From: an uncultured Clostridium sp.
GTDB lineage: Bacteria; Bacillota; Clostridia; TANB77; CAG-508
NCBI GenBank assembly: GCA_930982035.1
Contig: CAKNJL010000012.1
Span: forward strand, 1-36,459
DNA: 36,459 nt
Direction of reading: 5' to 3'
The stretch's first letter is position 1. Each line of letters begins with the position of its first letter. Shown here piece by piece: positions 16,582-24,799 of the stretch. The notes beneath the pieces were generated by a model. It ran no database searches and was not told the DNA's origin. It was given only the letters and a program-made list of their open reading frames with translations. Made by a program: the position numbers and the translations under genes.

Positions 16582-16589
16582 ATACGAAA

Positions 16590-17057
16590 TTAGTCTTTTC
16601 TTGAGTCATTATTTTCAGAAGTGATTTGCATTGAGTAGTACCAAACTACAGCTATAATTGCTATTGCTGCAATACCTAGTATTAGCCAAGTCCAAGCTGT
16701 AGCATTCATTCCCATAAAAGTCGCACTTCCATTTGTTGATGTTCTAGTAGCTGTATAAGTATCATCATTTCTTGTAGTTGTTTGTGAAGTAGCATTTCCT
16801 ACATCTTTTTCTACAGTGTTACCAGCATTTTCAACTGAATTACCAACATTCTCCATAGTATTTTCTGCTTTTTCTGTAGAATCTTTTATAGCATTTCCTG
16901 CATTTTCCATAGTTCCTTTGACAGCATTACCAGCATTATTCATAGTGTCTTTAACTGCATTAGAAGCATCTGTTAAAGCATCGTTTGCAAAACATACAGA
17001 AAAAGAAAATATGATAGAGACAATAATAGCAAATGTTATTAATAATTTTTTCTGCAT
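16590..17057 (-). CDS. Exported protein with 11-residue amphipathic repeats and a C-terminal membrane anchor
   Basis: 155 residues. A signal peptide (residues 1-24, KKLLITFAIIVSIIFSFSVCFA) is followed by about five repeats of roughly 11 residues (NAVKDTMNNAG, NAVKGTMENAG, NAIKDSTEKAE, then NTMENVGNSVENAG and NTVEKDVG), a Thr/Ser-rich linker, and a transmembrane segment WTWLILGIAAIAIIAVVWYY near the C-terminus. The repeat pattern resembles LEA group 3 / apolipoprotein-like helices that lie on membranes. No LPXTG motif. Function unknown. The start follows AAAGGAGG. The neighbour at 17205-17630 has the same signal-linker-anchor plan. Confidence 0.8.
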   Translation of the reverse strand: MQKKLLITFAIIVSIIFSFSVCFANDALTDASNAVKDTMNNAGNAVKGTMENAGNAIKDSTEKAENTMENVGNSVENAGNTVEKDVGNATSQTTTRNDDTYTATRTSTNGSATFMGMNATAWTWLILGIAAIAIIAVVWYYSMQITSENNDSRKD

Positions 17058-17169
17058 AACTGATTTCCTCCTTTAAAACATATAATGAAAATAATATTAG
17101 ACAATATATTCTCATTAATATTATTTAAAAAAGAAAAATAATTATACATGTAAAAATTTTGCAAAAAAA

Positions 17170-17196
17170 AGATTCTAACTAAAAAAGTTAAAATCT
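17170..17196. terminator. Hairpin after the Ser/Asn/Thr-rich protein gene
   Basis: AGATTCTAACT (17170-17180) and AGTTAAAATCT (17186-17196) pair imperfectly; on the minus strand a T run follows. Confidence 0.5.
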
Positions 17197-17204
17197 AATA
17201 TTTG

Positions 17205-17630
17205 TTATTTTTTTCCACCTAATCTTATTAAAATTGCGATTGCTAATAATATTAATAAAATACCTATTGCAATTAAAATTATACACAAAATATTTGATAA
17301 TCCTAATCCTTCTTCGCCTTCAGAAACATTACCGGTTACAGTAGTCATGTTTGAGCTACTTGATGTAGTAGATGTGTTTGATTGTGTATTTGAAGAATTA
17401 CTTGTGCTATTACTTGAATTAGTATTAGTAGAATTTGAATTATTCGTTTGATTTGTATTACTCTCATTTTCATCTGAAACATTTTCAGAGTTATTATCAT
17501 TATTACTTGATGTGTTCGCAGTACTATTTGTATCATCTATATCCATATCGACAGCCAATACATTTGACATAAAAGAAATTATTGCAATAAATATTAGTAC
17601 AATAAAAAATATTTTTAAAAATTTACTCAT
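17205..17630 (-). CDS. Exported Asn/Ser/Thr-rich protein with a C-terminal membrane anchor
   Basis: 141 residues: signal peptide (about 1-27, ending NVLA), then about 75 residues of nearly pure Asn, Ser and Thr with some Asp/Glu (NSTNTNSSNSTSNSSNTQ), then a short acidic stretch and a transmembrane segment (ILCIILIAIGILLILLAIAILI) with a basic end (RLGGKK). It looks like a surface protein held by its C-terminal helix with a disordered outer stalk. The same type of Asn/Thr/Ser linker is found at the end of PBP1A at 20282-22840. The function is unknown. The start follows GGAGGG. Confidence 0.78.
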   Translation of the reverse strand: MSKFLKIFFIVLIFIAIISFMSNVLAVDMDIDDTNSTANTSSNNDNNSENVSDENESNTNQTNNSNSTNTNSSNSTSNSSNTQSNTSTTSSSSNMTTVTGNVSEGEEGLGLSNILCIILIAIGILLILLAIAILIRLGGKK

Positions 17631-17743
17631 TATTTTATCCCTCCATTTAGATTTATAAAATTTATCATAAGTTCAATAGTAATGATACCACAAATAGCAA
17701 AAATATGTCTAGTACTTTTACAAAAATATTAAATATTTTTTTA

Positions 17744-17828
17744 TCCAATCAGGTGGAACGTTAGGGACATGCGAAATCGTTCCATTTTGGAACGATTTCG
17801 CATGTCCCTAACGTTCCACCTGATTGGA
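17744..17828. repeat. 85-bp perfect palindrome (41-bp arms)
   Basis: Arms 17744-17784 and 17788-17828 are perfect reverse complements with a TTT loop; they contain GGTGGAACGTTAGGGACATG and CGAAATCGTTCCA. The composition is much richer in G+C than the flanks. It lies between a minus-strand gene and nnrD and 48 bp before the latter. Short perfect palindromes of this kind are typical of REP/MITE-like elements moved in trans; no transposase is present here. Confidence 0.85.
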
Positions 17829-17875
17829 CAAATTAAAAATTATATGCTATAAAAATAAATAAAGAAGGTGTTTAT

Positions 17876-18757
17876 ATGAATACAAATATATTAAAAAAAG
17901 AAGATTTAAAAAATATTTTTAAAAAAAGAGAAAAAGATTCACACAAGGGAACATATGGATATGTTGGAATAATGGGAGGTTGTATGGAATACACAGGTGC
18001 CATAAAGCTTGCTAATATGAGTTCTACAGCTTTAAGAGCTGGTTGTGGAGTAATAAGGTTAATTGTACCTAAAAGCATAGAAAGTATAGTTGCACCATAT
18101 TTGTTGGAACAAACAATTTTTTCAATGGAAAATGATGAAGAAAATAAAATGAAGTTTAATAAAGAAAATATAGATAAAGCTTTAGAAAAATTAAAAGCAT
18201 TAGCTATTGGAATGGGGTGGGGGAAAGGTAAAGATAATATATCTATTTTAAAATATATATTAGAAAATAAAGCGATTCCATGTATTATAGATGCTGATGG
18301 ATTAAATACGTTGTCTGAAATGAATTTAGATATTTTAAATAAAACAAAATGTAAAGTTATTTTAACACCACATCTAAAAGAATTTGAAAGGATATCAAAG
18401 GTTAAAATAGATAAAATAAAGGAAAATCCAATACAGATAGCCGAAGAATTTGCAAAAAAATATAATATTATATTACTTTTAAAAGGTCCTACTACTATTG
18501 TTACAAATGGTACAGAAACTTGTTTAGTAGATAGGGGCTGTCCGGGAATGGCAACTGCTGGAAGTGGAGATGTTTTATCAGGTGTTCTAGTTGGATTATT
18601 AGGATATAATGAAGCCAATGTAAAGACAATAGCTTCTGGTAGCTATTTAGCTGGGGTGGCAGGAGAGTTGGCTCAAGAGAAATATACTGATATTAGTATG
18701 AAAGCATCTGATACAATTGAAATGATTCCAGAAGCCATTAAAATTATTCGTGGATAA
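17876..18757 (+). CDS. nnrD: ADP/ATP-dependent NAD(P)H-hydrate dehydratase
   Basis: A 293-residue ribokinase-fold enzyme that repairs hydrated NAD(P)H using ADP or ATP. Typical motifs: SHKGTYGYVGIMGGCMEYTGA near the N-terminus (nucleotide-binding part), CIIDADGLNTLS, VILTPHLKEFERI (TPHxxE), and CPGMATAGSGDVLSGVL with the GSGD catalytic Asp region. The epimerase domain (NnrE) found in fused versions is absent, so this is the stand-alone dehydratase. The ATG at 17876 follows GAAGGTG. It faces the Xer gene convergently with only a weak hairpin (GAAAC/GTTTC, about 18770-18785) between. Confidence 0.95.
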   Translation: MNTNILKKEDLKNIFKKREKDSHKGTYGYVGIMGGCMEYTGAIKLANMSSTALRAGCGVIRLIVPKSIESIVAPYLLEQTIFSMENDEENKMKFNKENIDKALEKLKALAIGMGWGKGKDNISILKYILENKAIPCIIDADGLNTLSEMNLDILNKTKCKVILTPHLKEFERISKVKIDKIKENPIQIAEEFAKKYNIILLLKGPTTIVTNGTETCLVDRGCPGMATAGSGDVLSGVLVGLLGYNEANVKTIASGSYLAGVAGELAQEKYTDISMKASDTIEMIPEAIKIIRG

Positions 18758-18806
18758 ATTTTATTTTGTGAAACAAAAAAGTTTCATATATTTTCTATTA
18801 ACAAAA

Positions 18807-19790
18807 TTATAAATCTGCTAAAGGATTACTTTCAACTGCATCTCTAACTTGGGTATTATCAACATGTGTATATATTTCAGTAGTTGAAATACTTTCATGT
18901 CCTAAAAGTACCTGCAATGCTCTAATATCAACATTACCATATTGATACATGAGTGTTGCAGCTGTATGTCTTAATTTATGTACAGAATATTTTTTAGTAT
19001 CTAATCCAGCTTTTTGCAATTCCTTATTTACTATATATTGAACAGTTCTTCGGCTAATTCTTTCACGTCGTTCACTCAAAAATAGAGCTTTATGAGAATT
19101 TAATTTATCGACTTTAATACCTTCTTTTGGTCTTACTTGTAAGTATTCACTAATAGCTTTTAAACATGCTTTGTTTAAATAAATTGTTCTTTCTTTATTT
19201 CCTTTTCCAATTACATTTAATTTAGCTTCGCTAAAATCAATGTCTTTTACATCAATTCCAACTAATTCAGATAAACGAAGTCCACAATTTAAGAATAAAG
19301 TTATGATTGCATAATCTCTTTGATAATTTCTATTATCTTCGTTTTCAGTAACATCTAGCAATCTTTTACTTTCTTCTAAGTTTAAATATTTAGGAAGTCT
19401 CCTATCAGCTTTAGGAGTTTCTAAGTTTTGGGCAGGATTTATATCTATCAAATGAGCTTTTTGGGATAGATATTTGAAAAATATTCTTATAGTAGATACC
19501 TTTCTAGCTCTAGTAGCAGATTTACTTTTTAATTCTATTGCCATATAACTTATAAATGCATGTATATCTTCCAAAGATATTTTTTTAACAGTATCTATTG
19601 ATATATCATTTATATTTATTTTTGCAAAATCTGTTTCTTCTGTTAATTTGAAATGGATTTTGATAAATCTAAAAAACATCATTAAATCATAATTATATTC
19701 TTTTATACTATTTGGTGATTTGTTTAAAATAGTTGTACTATAATCTAAAAAAGAATTTATAAAATCTGGATTTTCTTCTCTCCTTATCAT
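18807..19790 (-). CDS. Tyrosine recombinase, XerC/XerD-like
   Basis: A 327-residue tyrosine recombinase with an N-terminal SAM-like core-binding domain (residues about 8-110) and a catalytic domain containing the expected residues: Arg in LNCGLRLSELVGI, Lys in NVIGKGNKERTIYL, HxxR in YSVHKLRHTAATLM, His/Trp position in VLLGHESISTTEIYTHV with the Tyr nucleophile. It has the size and sequence style of chromosomal Xer proteins of Clostridia that resolve chromosome dimers. The ATG at 19790 is preferred because AAGGAG precedes it at a workable distance; the GTG at 19802 directly abuts that site. It is transcribed away from the long inverted repeat at 19879-20215, which could be its substrate only by inference. 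Confidence 0.9.
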   Translation of the reverse strand: MIRREENPDFINSFLDYSTTILNKSPNSIKEYNYDLMMFFRFIKIHFKLTEETDFAKININDISIDTVKKISLEDIHAFISYMAIELKSKSATRARKVSTIRIFFKYLSQKAHLIDINPAQNLETPKADRRLPKYLNLEESKRLLDVTENEDNRNYQRDYAIITLFLNCGLRLSELVGIDVKDIDFSEAKLNVIGKGNKERTIYLNKACLKAISEYLQVRPKEGIKVDKLNSHKALFLSERRERISRRTVQYIVNKELQKAGLDTKKYSVHKLRHTAATLMYQYGNVDIRALQVLLGHESISTTEIYTHVDNTQVRDAVESNPLADL

Positions 19791-19878
19791 AAGTTCTTTC
19801 ACTCCTTAGTATGTATTAAATATGTATCTACACTTATTATATATCAACAATGGTAAAAATGAAATAGAAAAACTAAAA

Positions 19879-20215
19879 ATTTTGTGATGATTTTAGCAAT
19901 AGCACCCCCCTATTTATATTAAGGATTAGTGAAGGAGCCACTATAGGGGAAATATATAATATAAAATCATTCACAATTTTGTATAAGCTAAATTTTCAAA
20001 GAAATTCTAAAAGAAAAAGATGTTTTCTTGCACTCAGGCCCTCGCATTCTGCGAGTACCGTGCATATCCAACATTTTTTTCTTTAAGAATTTCTATTTCA
20101 AATTTAGATACGCAAAATCGTTCATTTTTTTATATTATATATTTCCCCTATAGTGGCTCCTTCACTAATCCTTAATATAAATAGGGGGGTGCTATTGCTA
20201 AAATCATCACAAAAT
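19879..20215. repeat. 337-bp long inverted repeat with perfect 88-bp arms
   Basis: Outer arms 19879-19966 and 20128-20215 are perfect reverse complements (they include CACCCCCCTATTTATATTAA and GGAGCCACTATAGGGGAAA). The 161-bp inside continues as an imperfect palindrome (for example AAATTCTAAAAGAAAAAGATGTT opposite AACATTTTTTTCTTTAAG) and ends in a G+C-rich tip near 20028-20065: TGCAC ... CTCGCA TTC TGCGAG ... GTGCA. The whole block can fold into one rod. It fills most of the 473-bp gap between the Xer recombinase and the PBP1A promoter. It could be a non-autonomous mobile element, a structured RNA, or a recombinase substrate. Confidence 0.85.
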
Positions 20216-20220
20216 CACAT

Positions 20221-20248
20221 TTGATTTTTTTGGAAAGTATGATATACT
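20221..20248 (+). promoter_or_regulatory. Promoter of the PBP1A gene
   Basis: TTGATT (20221-20226) and TATACT (20243-20248) with a 16-bp spacer, starting 6 bp after the long inverted repeat ends. Confidence 0.65.
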
Positions 20249-20281
20249 ATTACAAATATATTAGTGAAGGGTAGTGAGTAT

Positions 20282-22840
20282 ATGTTTAGAAGTAAAAAAA
20301 ATGAAGAACAGTTACCTAAAGCTATGAGACAAATGCAAAAGGAAAAAGAAGAAAGAGAAAATTTTTTCGAACAGCAAAGAAAAAATGAAAATAGTCCTAA
20401 AAACAAACATTCTAAAAATAAAAGTAAACATGGAAAAGATTTAAATTATAAACAAATTTTGAAAAGAAAGAAAATAAAAAAGATAATAATTATCTGTATA
20501 ATTGTTGTAATATTAATTTTAGGCATTATATTAGGCGTATCAGCACATAATTGGAAACAGATAACAACAGATATGTTTGCAAATGAAAATTCAATTGTAG
20601 TCGATTCTGGTGGAAATGTTATAGCTGAATTAGGTAGTGAACGAAAAAAAATTAAAATAGAACCAAAAGATATGCCAGAAAATTTAGAAAATGCATATGT
20701 TTCTATTGAAGATGAAAGGTATTATAAACATCATGGTGTAGATATAAAAAGAACAGCATCTGCCATAGTTTCTTATATTTTTCATGCTGGAAACTCATCA
20801 TATGGAGGTAGCACAATAACACAACAATTAGTTAAGAATTTAACTGGTGATAATACAGATTCAGTATTTCGTAAAGTAAAAGAGTGGTGGAAAGCATATC
20901 AACTAGAATGGTATTTCTCAAAAGACGAGATATTAGACATGTATTTAAATGTGATATATGTAGGACCTAATATATATGGGGTAGGTGCTGGTAGTCAATA
21001 TTATTTCAGTAAAGGTGTTCAGCAATTAAGTATAGCTGAATGTGCATTTTTGGCAGGTATAAATAATTCACCAAATTCATATAATCCATTTGATGATGAA
21101 ACTGATAATACTGAGAAAATAAATAATAGAACAAAAACAGTATTAGGAAAAATGCTAGAACTGGAATATATTACAGAAGGAGAGTATAATAGTGCTGTAG
21201 CAGAAGTTGATAATGGTTTGAATTTTAAACAGGGAACAGTACAATCAAGTGACGGAATATATTCATATCATACAGATGCTTTAACAACAGAAATAATTGA
21301 AGATATAGCAGACAAGAAAAATATTTCAGAAGATTTTGCAACAAACTATATATATTTATCAGGATTAACCATTAAGAGTACTCAAGATTCAGATATTCAA
21401 GATGAGACTGAAAGTGAATTCGCAAAAAGACAATATAATATAGCTTCTAGACAGGGAGGAGATCCTGCACAAGCTGCAATGGTAATTATAGACCATACAA
21501 CTGGGCAAGTGGTAGCTTGTGTTGGAGGATTAGGAGAAAAAGATACAGCAAGAGGTTTAAATAGGGCAACACAAAGTAAGAGACAAACTGGCTCATCAAT
21601 AAAACCACTAGCTGTTCTAACACCTGGAATTGACAAGAAAAAATTTACTGCATCAACAATATATGCTGATGTAGAAAAGACTTTTGAAGGAAATTATAGT
21701 CCTGTAAATTATGACGGATATTTAGGAGAAGTAACTGTTAGAAGAGCCGTAGAATCATCTCAAAATATACCTTTTGTAGAAATGATGCAAGAAATAAAAC
21801 CTAAAACGGCAATTTCTTACCTAGAAAAAATGGGAATTACTTCATTAACAGAAAATGATGAAAGTTTGGCATTAGCATTAGGAGGATTAGACCAAGGGAT
21901 TACACCATTAGAAATGGCCTCTGCTTATGCAACAATTGCAAATGACGGTGTATATATAGAACCAACTTTCTATACAACTATTACTAATAAGTCAGGAAAA
22001 ACTATTGTAGAAGCTAAGCCTAAATCTAAAAAAGTAGTTTCAAAGCAAGTAGCATATATTATAAAAGAAATACTAACTCAGCCTGTAAAGGGAGCAAATG
22101 GAACTGCTACATATTGCTCTATATCAGGGATTGATGTGGCAGCAAAAACAGGAACTACAGACGAAAACTATGATAGATGGCTATGTGGATTTACACCTTA
22201 CTATACTGCTGCTACTTGGTTTGGATATGATCAAAATGAAACAATTTATTTTAATAGACAAAATCCGGCAGGGATTATTTGGGCAAATGTAATGAGGAAT
22301 ATCCATTCTGGACTAGATAATGCAACTTTTGAACAACCTAGCTGGATACAAACAGCAACTATATGTGCTGATTCTGGATGTGTTGCTAATAGTGGTTGTA
22401 CTAATACTTATGAAGAATATTTCTTGTTTGGAACAAAGCCAGGTGAGTGTACAAAACATTCTGGAAGTAAGATAACTTCAACTAATACTGATAATAGTCA
22501 AGAACAACAAACAAATCAAAATGTATTTAATGATGATTTAACATTAGATCCAAGTATAGAAAATGAGACACCAATAACAAATACTACAAATAATAGTATT
22601 AGAAACAATACTTCAAATAATACTTCAAGTAATACAACAAATACAAATCGTAATAATACTACAACAAATAGTAATGTGTCTTCTAATACAAGTAATACAA
22701 CGAATACAAATACTAGTGGAGGAAGAAATAATACTTCAACAGATAATAATAACAATTATACTACACCAAATACTAATACAAGTAATTCTACAAATAATGA
22801 TGAATCATCGTCTGTAGAAACAGAAAGCGAAGTAGAATGA
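20282..22840 (+). CDS. Class A penicillin-binding protein (PBP1A type)
   Basis: A bifunctional peptidoglycan synthase of 852 residues. A charged cytoplasmic tail (1-65) leads to one membrane helix (about 68-88). The glycosyltransferase GT51 domain carries SIEDERYYKHHG (catalytic Glu about 143) and YGGSTITQQLVKN. The transpeptidase domain has GSSIKPL (SxxK, Ser about 438), ESSQN (SxN) and AAKTGTTDENYDRW (KTG). The last 110 residues are an Asn/Thr/Ser-rich disordered tail after a Cys-containing segment (CADSGCVANSGC). It polymerises glycan strands and cross-links them outside the membrane. ATG 20282 is preferred; an in-frame GTG at 20264 overlaps the GAAGG site. It is followed by a repeat region. 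Confidence 0.95.
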   Translation: MFRSKKNEEQLPKAMRQMQKEKEERENFFEQQRKNENSPKNKHSKNKSKHGKDLNYKQILKRKKIKKIIIICIIVVILILGIILGVSAHNWKQITTDMFANENSIVVDSGGNVIAELGSERKKIKIEPKDMPENLENAYVSIEDERYYKHHGVDIKRTASAIVSYIFHAGNSSYGGSTITQQLVKNLTGDNTDSVFRKVKEWWKAYQLEWYFSKDEILDMYLNVIYVGPNIYGVGAGSQYYFSKGVQQLSIAECAFLAGINNSPNSYNPFDDETDNTEKINNRTKTVLGKMLELEYITEGEYNSAVAEVDNGLNFKQGTVQSSDGIYSYHTDALTTEIIEDIADKKNISEDFATNYIYLSGLTIKSTQDSDIQDETESEFAKRQYNIASRQGGDPAQAAMVIIDHTTGQVVACVGGLGEKDTARGLNRATQSKRQTGSSIKPLAVLTPGIDKKKFTASTIYADVEKTFEGNYSPVNYDGYLGEVTVRRAVESSQNIPFVEMMQEIKPKTAISYLEKMGITSLTENDESLALALGGLDQGITPLEMASAYATIANDGVYIEPTFYTTITNKSGKTIVEAKPKSKKVVSKQVAYIIKEILTQPVKGANGTATYCSISGIDVAAKTGTTDENYDRWLCGFTPYYTAATWFGYDQNETIYFNRQNPAGIIWANVMRNIHSGLDNATFEQPSWIQTATICADSGCVANSGCTNTYEEYFLFGTKPGECTKHSGSKITSTNTDNSQEQQTNQNVFNDDLTLDPSIENETPITNTTNNSIRNNTSNNTSSNTTNTNRNNTTTNSNVSSNTSNTTNTNTSGGRNNTSTDNNNNYTTPNTNTSNSTNNDESSSVETESEVE

Positions 22841-22856
22841 TATATAAATAAAACGG

Positions 22857-22980
22857 TTGCACACAAATTTTACTTACGTAAAATTTGGCATGCGAAAAAA
22901 GAAGCGACATGTTAGTTAACTAAAAAAACATGTCGCTATTATTATCTATTAGGAAAGTCATACTGACTTTCTAATAGATA
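22857..22980. repeat. Dispersed palindromic repeat block, copy 1
   Basis: Starts with TTGCACACAAATTTTACT and a pairing GTAAAATTTGGC half (22857-22889), followed by the hairpins AGCGACATGTT / AACATGTCGCT (about 22901-22942) and TATCTATTAGGAAAGT / ACTTTCTAATAGATA (about 22947-22983). The first 33 bp recur in inverted orientation at 34795-34827 with two changes. It lies just downstream of PBP1A and could also serve as its terminator. Confidence 0.6.
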
Positions 22981-22998
22981 AAAGCCATCGAGTTTTTC

Positions 22999-23490
22999 CT
23001 ATACAATAAAAAACACTTCATTATACCAACGACTAAAGTATTTTTCATCTTTTAATACAAATTTATCTATTAATATTTTTGCCGAGAATTGATATAGACA
23101 GTTTGTTAAATATAATTCCAAGAAACTTAAACCTATTAACAATGCTATATAAAAATCAAAAATTATACCCATCAAAAGTGTAAATATAATTCCTATACAA
23201 ATCGTTGTTATACCTTTGCTTGTTTTCTTGGATACCGAGCATGCACCCATGTATAAAAACCATAATGCAATAAATATTATAGAATATAATATTCCAAACC
23301 ATTTAAAAATAAAAAAACTATATATGCAACAACCTAATAGTAATATATAGATAAGAATGTGAAAGAAAATTATAGGTTTATAGTTTATTTCCATGAGAAG
23401 TATTTCTCTAGCTTTTGATAAATTTATAGATAATGTAATCTTTTTATTTTTATAATCTTTTTTAAAAGATTCATATTGCATTTTTTCCAT
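22999..23490 (-). CDS. Membrane protein of unknown function, four predicted helices
   Basis: 163 residues. After a charged cytoplasmic N-terminus (MEKMQYESFKKDYKNKK), hydrophobic segments lie at about residues 38-55 (PIIFFHILIYILLLGCCIYS), 65-82, 93-112 and 113-130, followed by a soluble C-terminal tail. No family motif recognised. The ATG at 23490 follows AGGAG. It begins the accessory region and no neighbour gives a hint of its role. Confidence 0.65.
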   Translation of the reverse strand: MEKMQYESFKKDYKNKKITLSINLSKAREILLMEINYKPIIFFHILIYILLLGCCIYSFFIFKWFGILYSIIFIALWFLYMGACSVSKKTSKGITTICIGIIFTLLMGIIFDFYIALLIGLSFLELYLTNCLYQFSAKILIDKFVLKDEKYFSRWYNEVFFIV

Positions 23491-23662
23491 CTTTTAATCT
23501 CCTGTAATTTGTATGTTTTAAAACAAAATTATATAGCAAAAGCTAGTCGTTATTGTATTGCGTCAATCTTAGGAAAGTAAGACTGTGTAAATTTCTTGCT
23601 TTGTTCGTGTAAATATAAAGTATATTGAATACTTTGAAACATAAAATGAATATCGAATTTTG

Positions 23663-23848
23663 CTATTTGTAATTGAGTTCTTCTTCTTCAATATTAGCAA
23701 GAGCAACTCTGACAGCTTCAATTACAAAGGCAGTAAATGTACAGTTTTTTCCTTCAATTGCTTTTTCAACTTCTTCGATAACATCATTAGGAAATCTTAT
23801 ACATTTATTAGTAGTTGATGGAATTTGTGGTATTTTAAAAGCTTTCAT
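23663..23848 (-). CDS. Small ribbon-helix-helix-like protein
   Basis: 61 residues: a basic start (MKAFKIPQIPSTTNKCIRFP) whose NKCIRFP resembles the beta-strand of a ribbon-helix-helix protein, followed by NDVIEEVEKAIEGKNCTFTAFVIEAVRVAL, two helices with the turn between. This fits Arc/MetJ-type DNA-binding proteins that bind operators as dimers, for instance antitoxins or element regulators. No partner toxin gene is adjacent. The start follows AAGGAGC with good spacing. The 23849-24264 stretch upstream holds no gene. Confidence 0.65.
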   Translation of the reverse strand: MKAFKIPQIPSTTNKCIRFPNDVIEEVEKAIEGKNCTFTAFVIEAVRVALANIEEEELNYK

Positions 23849-24224
23849 AAGTTTTGCTCCTTTCTTTCTTATTTTTTAAGAAAAATTGACTTTATTTTTT
23901 TGCTATGCAATAATATTAAACTTTCTTTACATTTTACAACACAAAAGTATATCTGTAAGCATTACGTTTGTTATGCAAATAATTTGTGTTTTTCTTCTTT
24001 TTGTTTTTATTTTGTATATTTATAATAATAAATGAAAATTTCTGTCGAGAGTCTTTTAATTTATCAAACATATATAATAATTTAAAAAAGAGATATCAAA
24101 TTTTATAAAATTTGAAAATATATAGTTATACTTTCTTGATATAGTATTATCTTTTCAAACAAATAAGTAGCCAAAAAGGAATAATAGTAAATGTTTATAG
24201 CTGGCTTATATTACATTCCTGTCT
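23849..24224. other. Gene-free upstream stretch
   Basis: No gene or clear structure apart from the ribosome binding site of the minus-strand gene at 23848. A+T-rich; ends at the dispersed 30-bp repeat. Confidence 0.5.
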
Positions 24225-24254
24225 CTTTTTGCGAAAAACTTTGATAATCGGAAC
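24225..24254. repeat. Dispersed 30-bp repeat, copy 1
   Basis: CTTTTTGCGAAAAACTTTGA plus TAATCGGAAC. The same 30 bp occurs at 25881-25910 with two substitutions. A shorter part (TTCGGAACCTTTTT) is also seen at about 25241. It lies immediately before array B. Confidence 0.6.
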
Positions 24255-24264
24255 TTTATGCGTA

Positions 24265-24343
24265 TAAAAAACGTGAAACCAACTGCATATCGATGTGTAA
24301 AAAACGTGAATGTTGGCTTTAAAAGTGATATAAAAAACGTGAA
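24265..24343 (+). repeat. Array B: three sites at exact 33-bp spacing, without a downstream ATPase
   Basis: TAAAAAACGTGAA occurs at 24265-24277, 24298-24310 and 24331-24343, same orientation, starts exactly 33 bp apart, with variable DNA between. The core AAAACGTGA resembles AAAATGTGA of array A at 11935-12018, which has the same number of copies and period. Here no ATPase gene follows: the next sequence is the permease/kinase remnant at 24369-24650. It may mark a lost ATPase gene, or be a target site of the same protein. Confidence 0.65.
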
Positions 24344-24368
24344 ACTTAATTGACTTATCTAATAATAT

Positions 24369-24650
24369 ATTGTGTATTTAGTATTAATATTTTTAATTGG
24401 TATCCATTTATTTGGACAACTGCAGATGCCATTATCTCAATTTGCAATGGTACTATCAATACTGTTTTAGTCATCATATCATTCTGCACTATTTTTAACT
24501 TTATATCTATGATATATTCTGAAATAACAGTATCAACAACAATATGCATCATTCTTTTTATAACAATGAAAATGGGACAATTTCATTTTCCAATAAAGCA
24601 AATTCACTTGATGCAACAACAGTTCAGAAAATCTTTGACCGTTACTTTTC
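24369..24650 (+). pseudogene. Fused deletion remnant of an ABC permease and a histidine kinase gene
   Basis: The first part (24369-24568) is closely similar to 28778-28975, the middle of the ABC permease gene. At AATG (24565-24568) the similarity jumps to 29957-30045, the ATPase domain of the histidine kinase gene (ATGGGACAATTTCATT, then AAAGCAAATTCACTTGATGC). The first kinase base matched and the last permease base both lie in AATG in the intact genes, which points to a deletion of about 1 kb by short homology. The frame is open over the fusion, but there is no ribosome binding site or start and many substitutions have accumulated. It derives from a second copy of the operon now found at 26791-30169. 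Confidence 0.85.
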
Positions 24651-24730
24651 AAATGAGTTCCATCTGTTAGATAAATTATAATTTAGCTAATTATTAGGTT
24701 TGCAAAAATATGCTCTGTAATAAGATCTTT

Positions 24731-24791
24731 GAAACATTTTCGGAGGTCATACAGATCCTCCAATATGTTTCGATAAATATTTATTTGGAGG
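24731..24791 (+). promoter_or_regulatory. Leader hairpin with a decoy Shine-Dalgarno
   Basis: GAAACAT (24731-24737) pairs with ATGTTTC (24765-24771), and GGAGG (24742-24746) with CCTCC (24757-24761). The same CCTCC could instead pair with the real ribosome binding site GGAGG at 24787-24791, 9 bp before the ATG at 24800. The upstream GGAGG therefore competes with the true site for one anti-Shine-Dalgarno. The second small gene (25507) has the same arrangement. Confidence 0.45.
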
Positions 24792-24799
24792 ATAAAGAA

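Noticed and set aside
19879..20215. Classical invertible promoter switch
   Set aside because: Arms are far longer than typical inversion sites, the inside is itself palindromic, and the PBP promoter lies outside; kept only as one possibility.
24265..24343. Second type III antitoxin
   Set aside because: Only 13 bp are conserved per unit, no terminator and no toxin gene follow, and the core is closer to array A than to the antitoxin repeats at 26051.
24369..24650. A real small membrane protein
   Set aside because: The open frame is a fusion of permease and kinase gene pieces and has no ribosome binding site.
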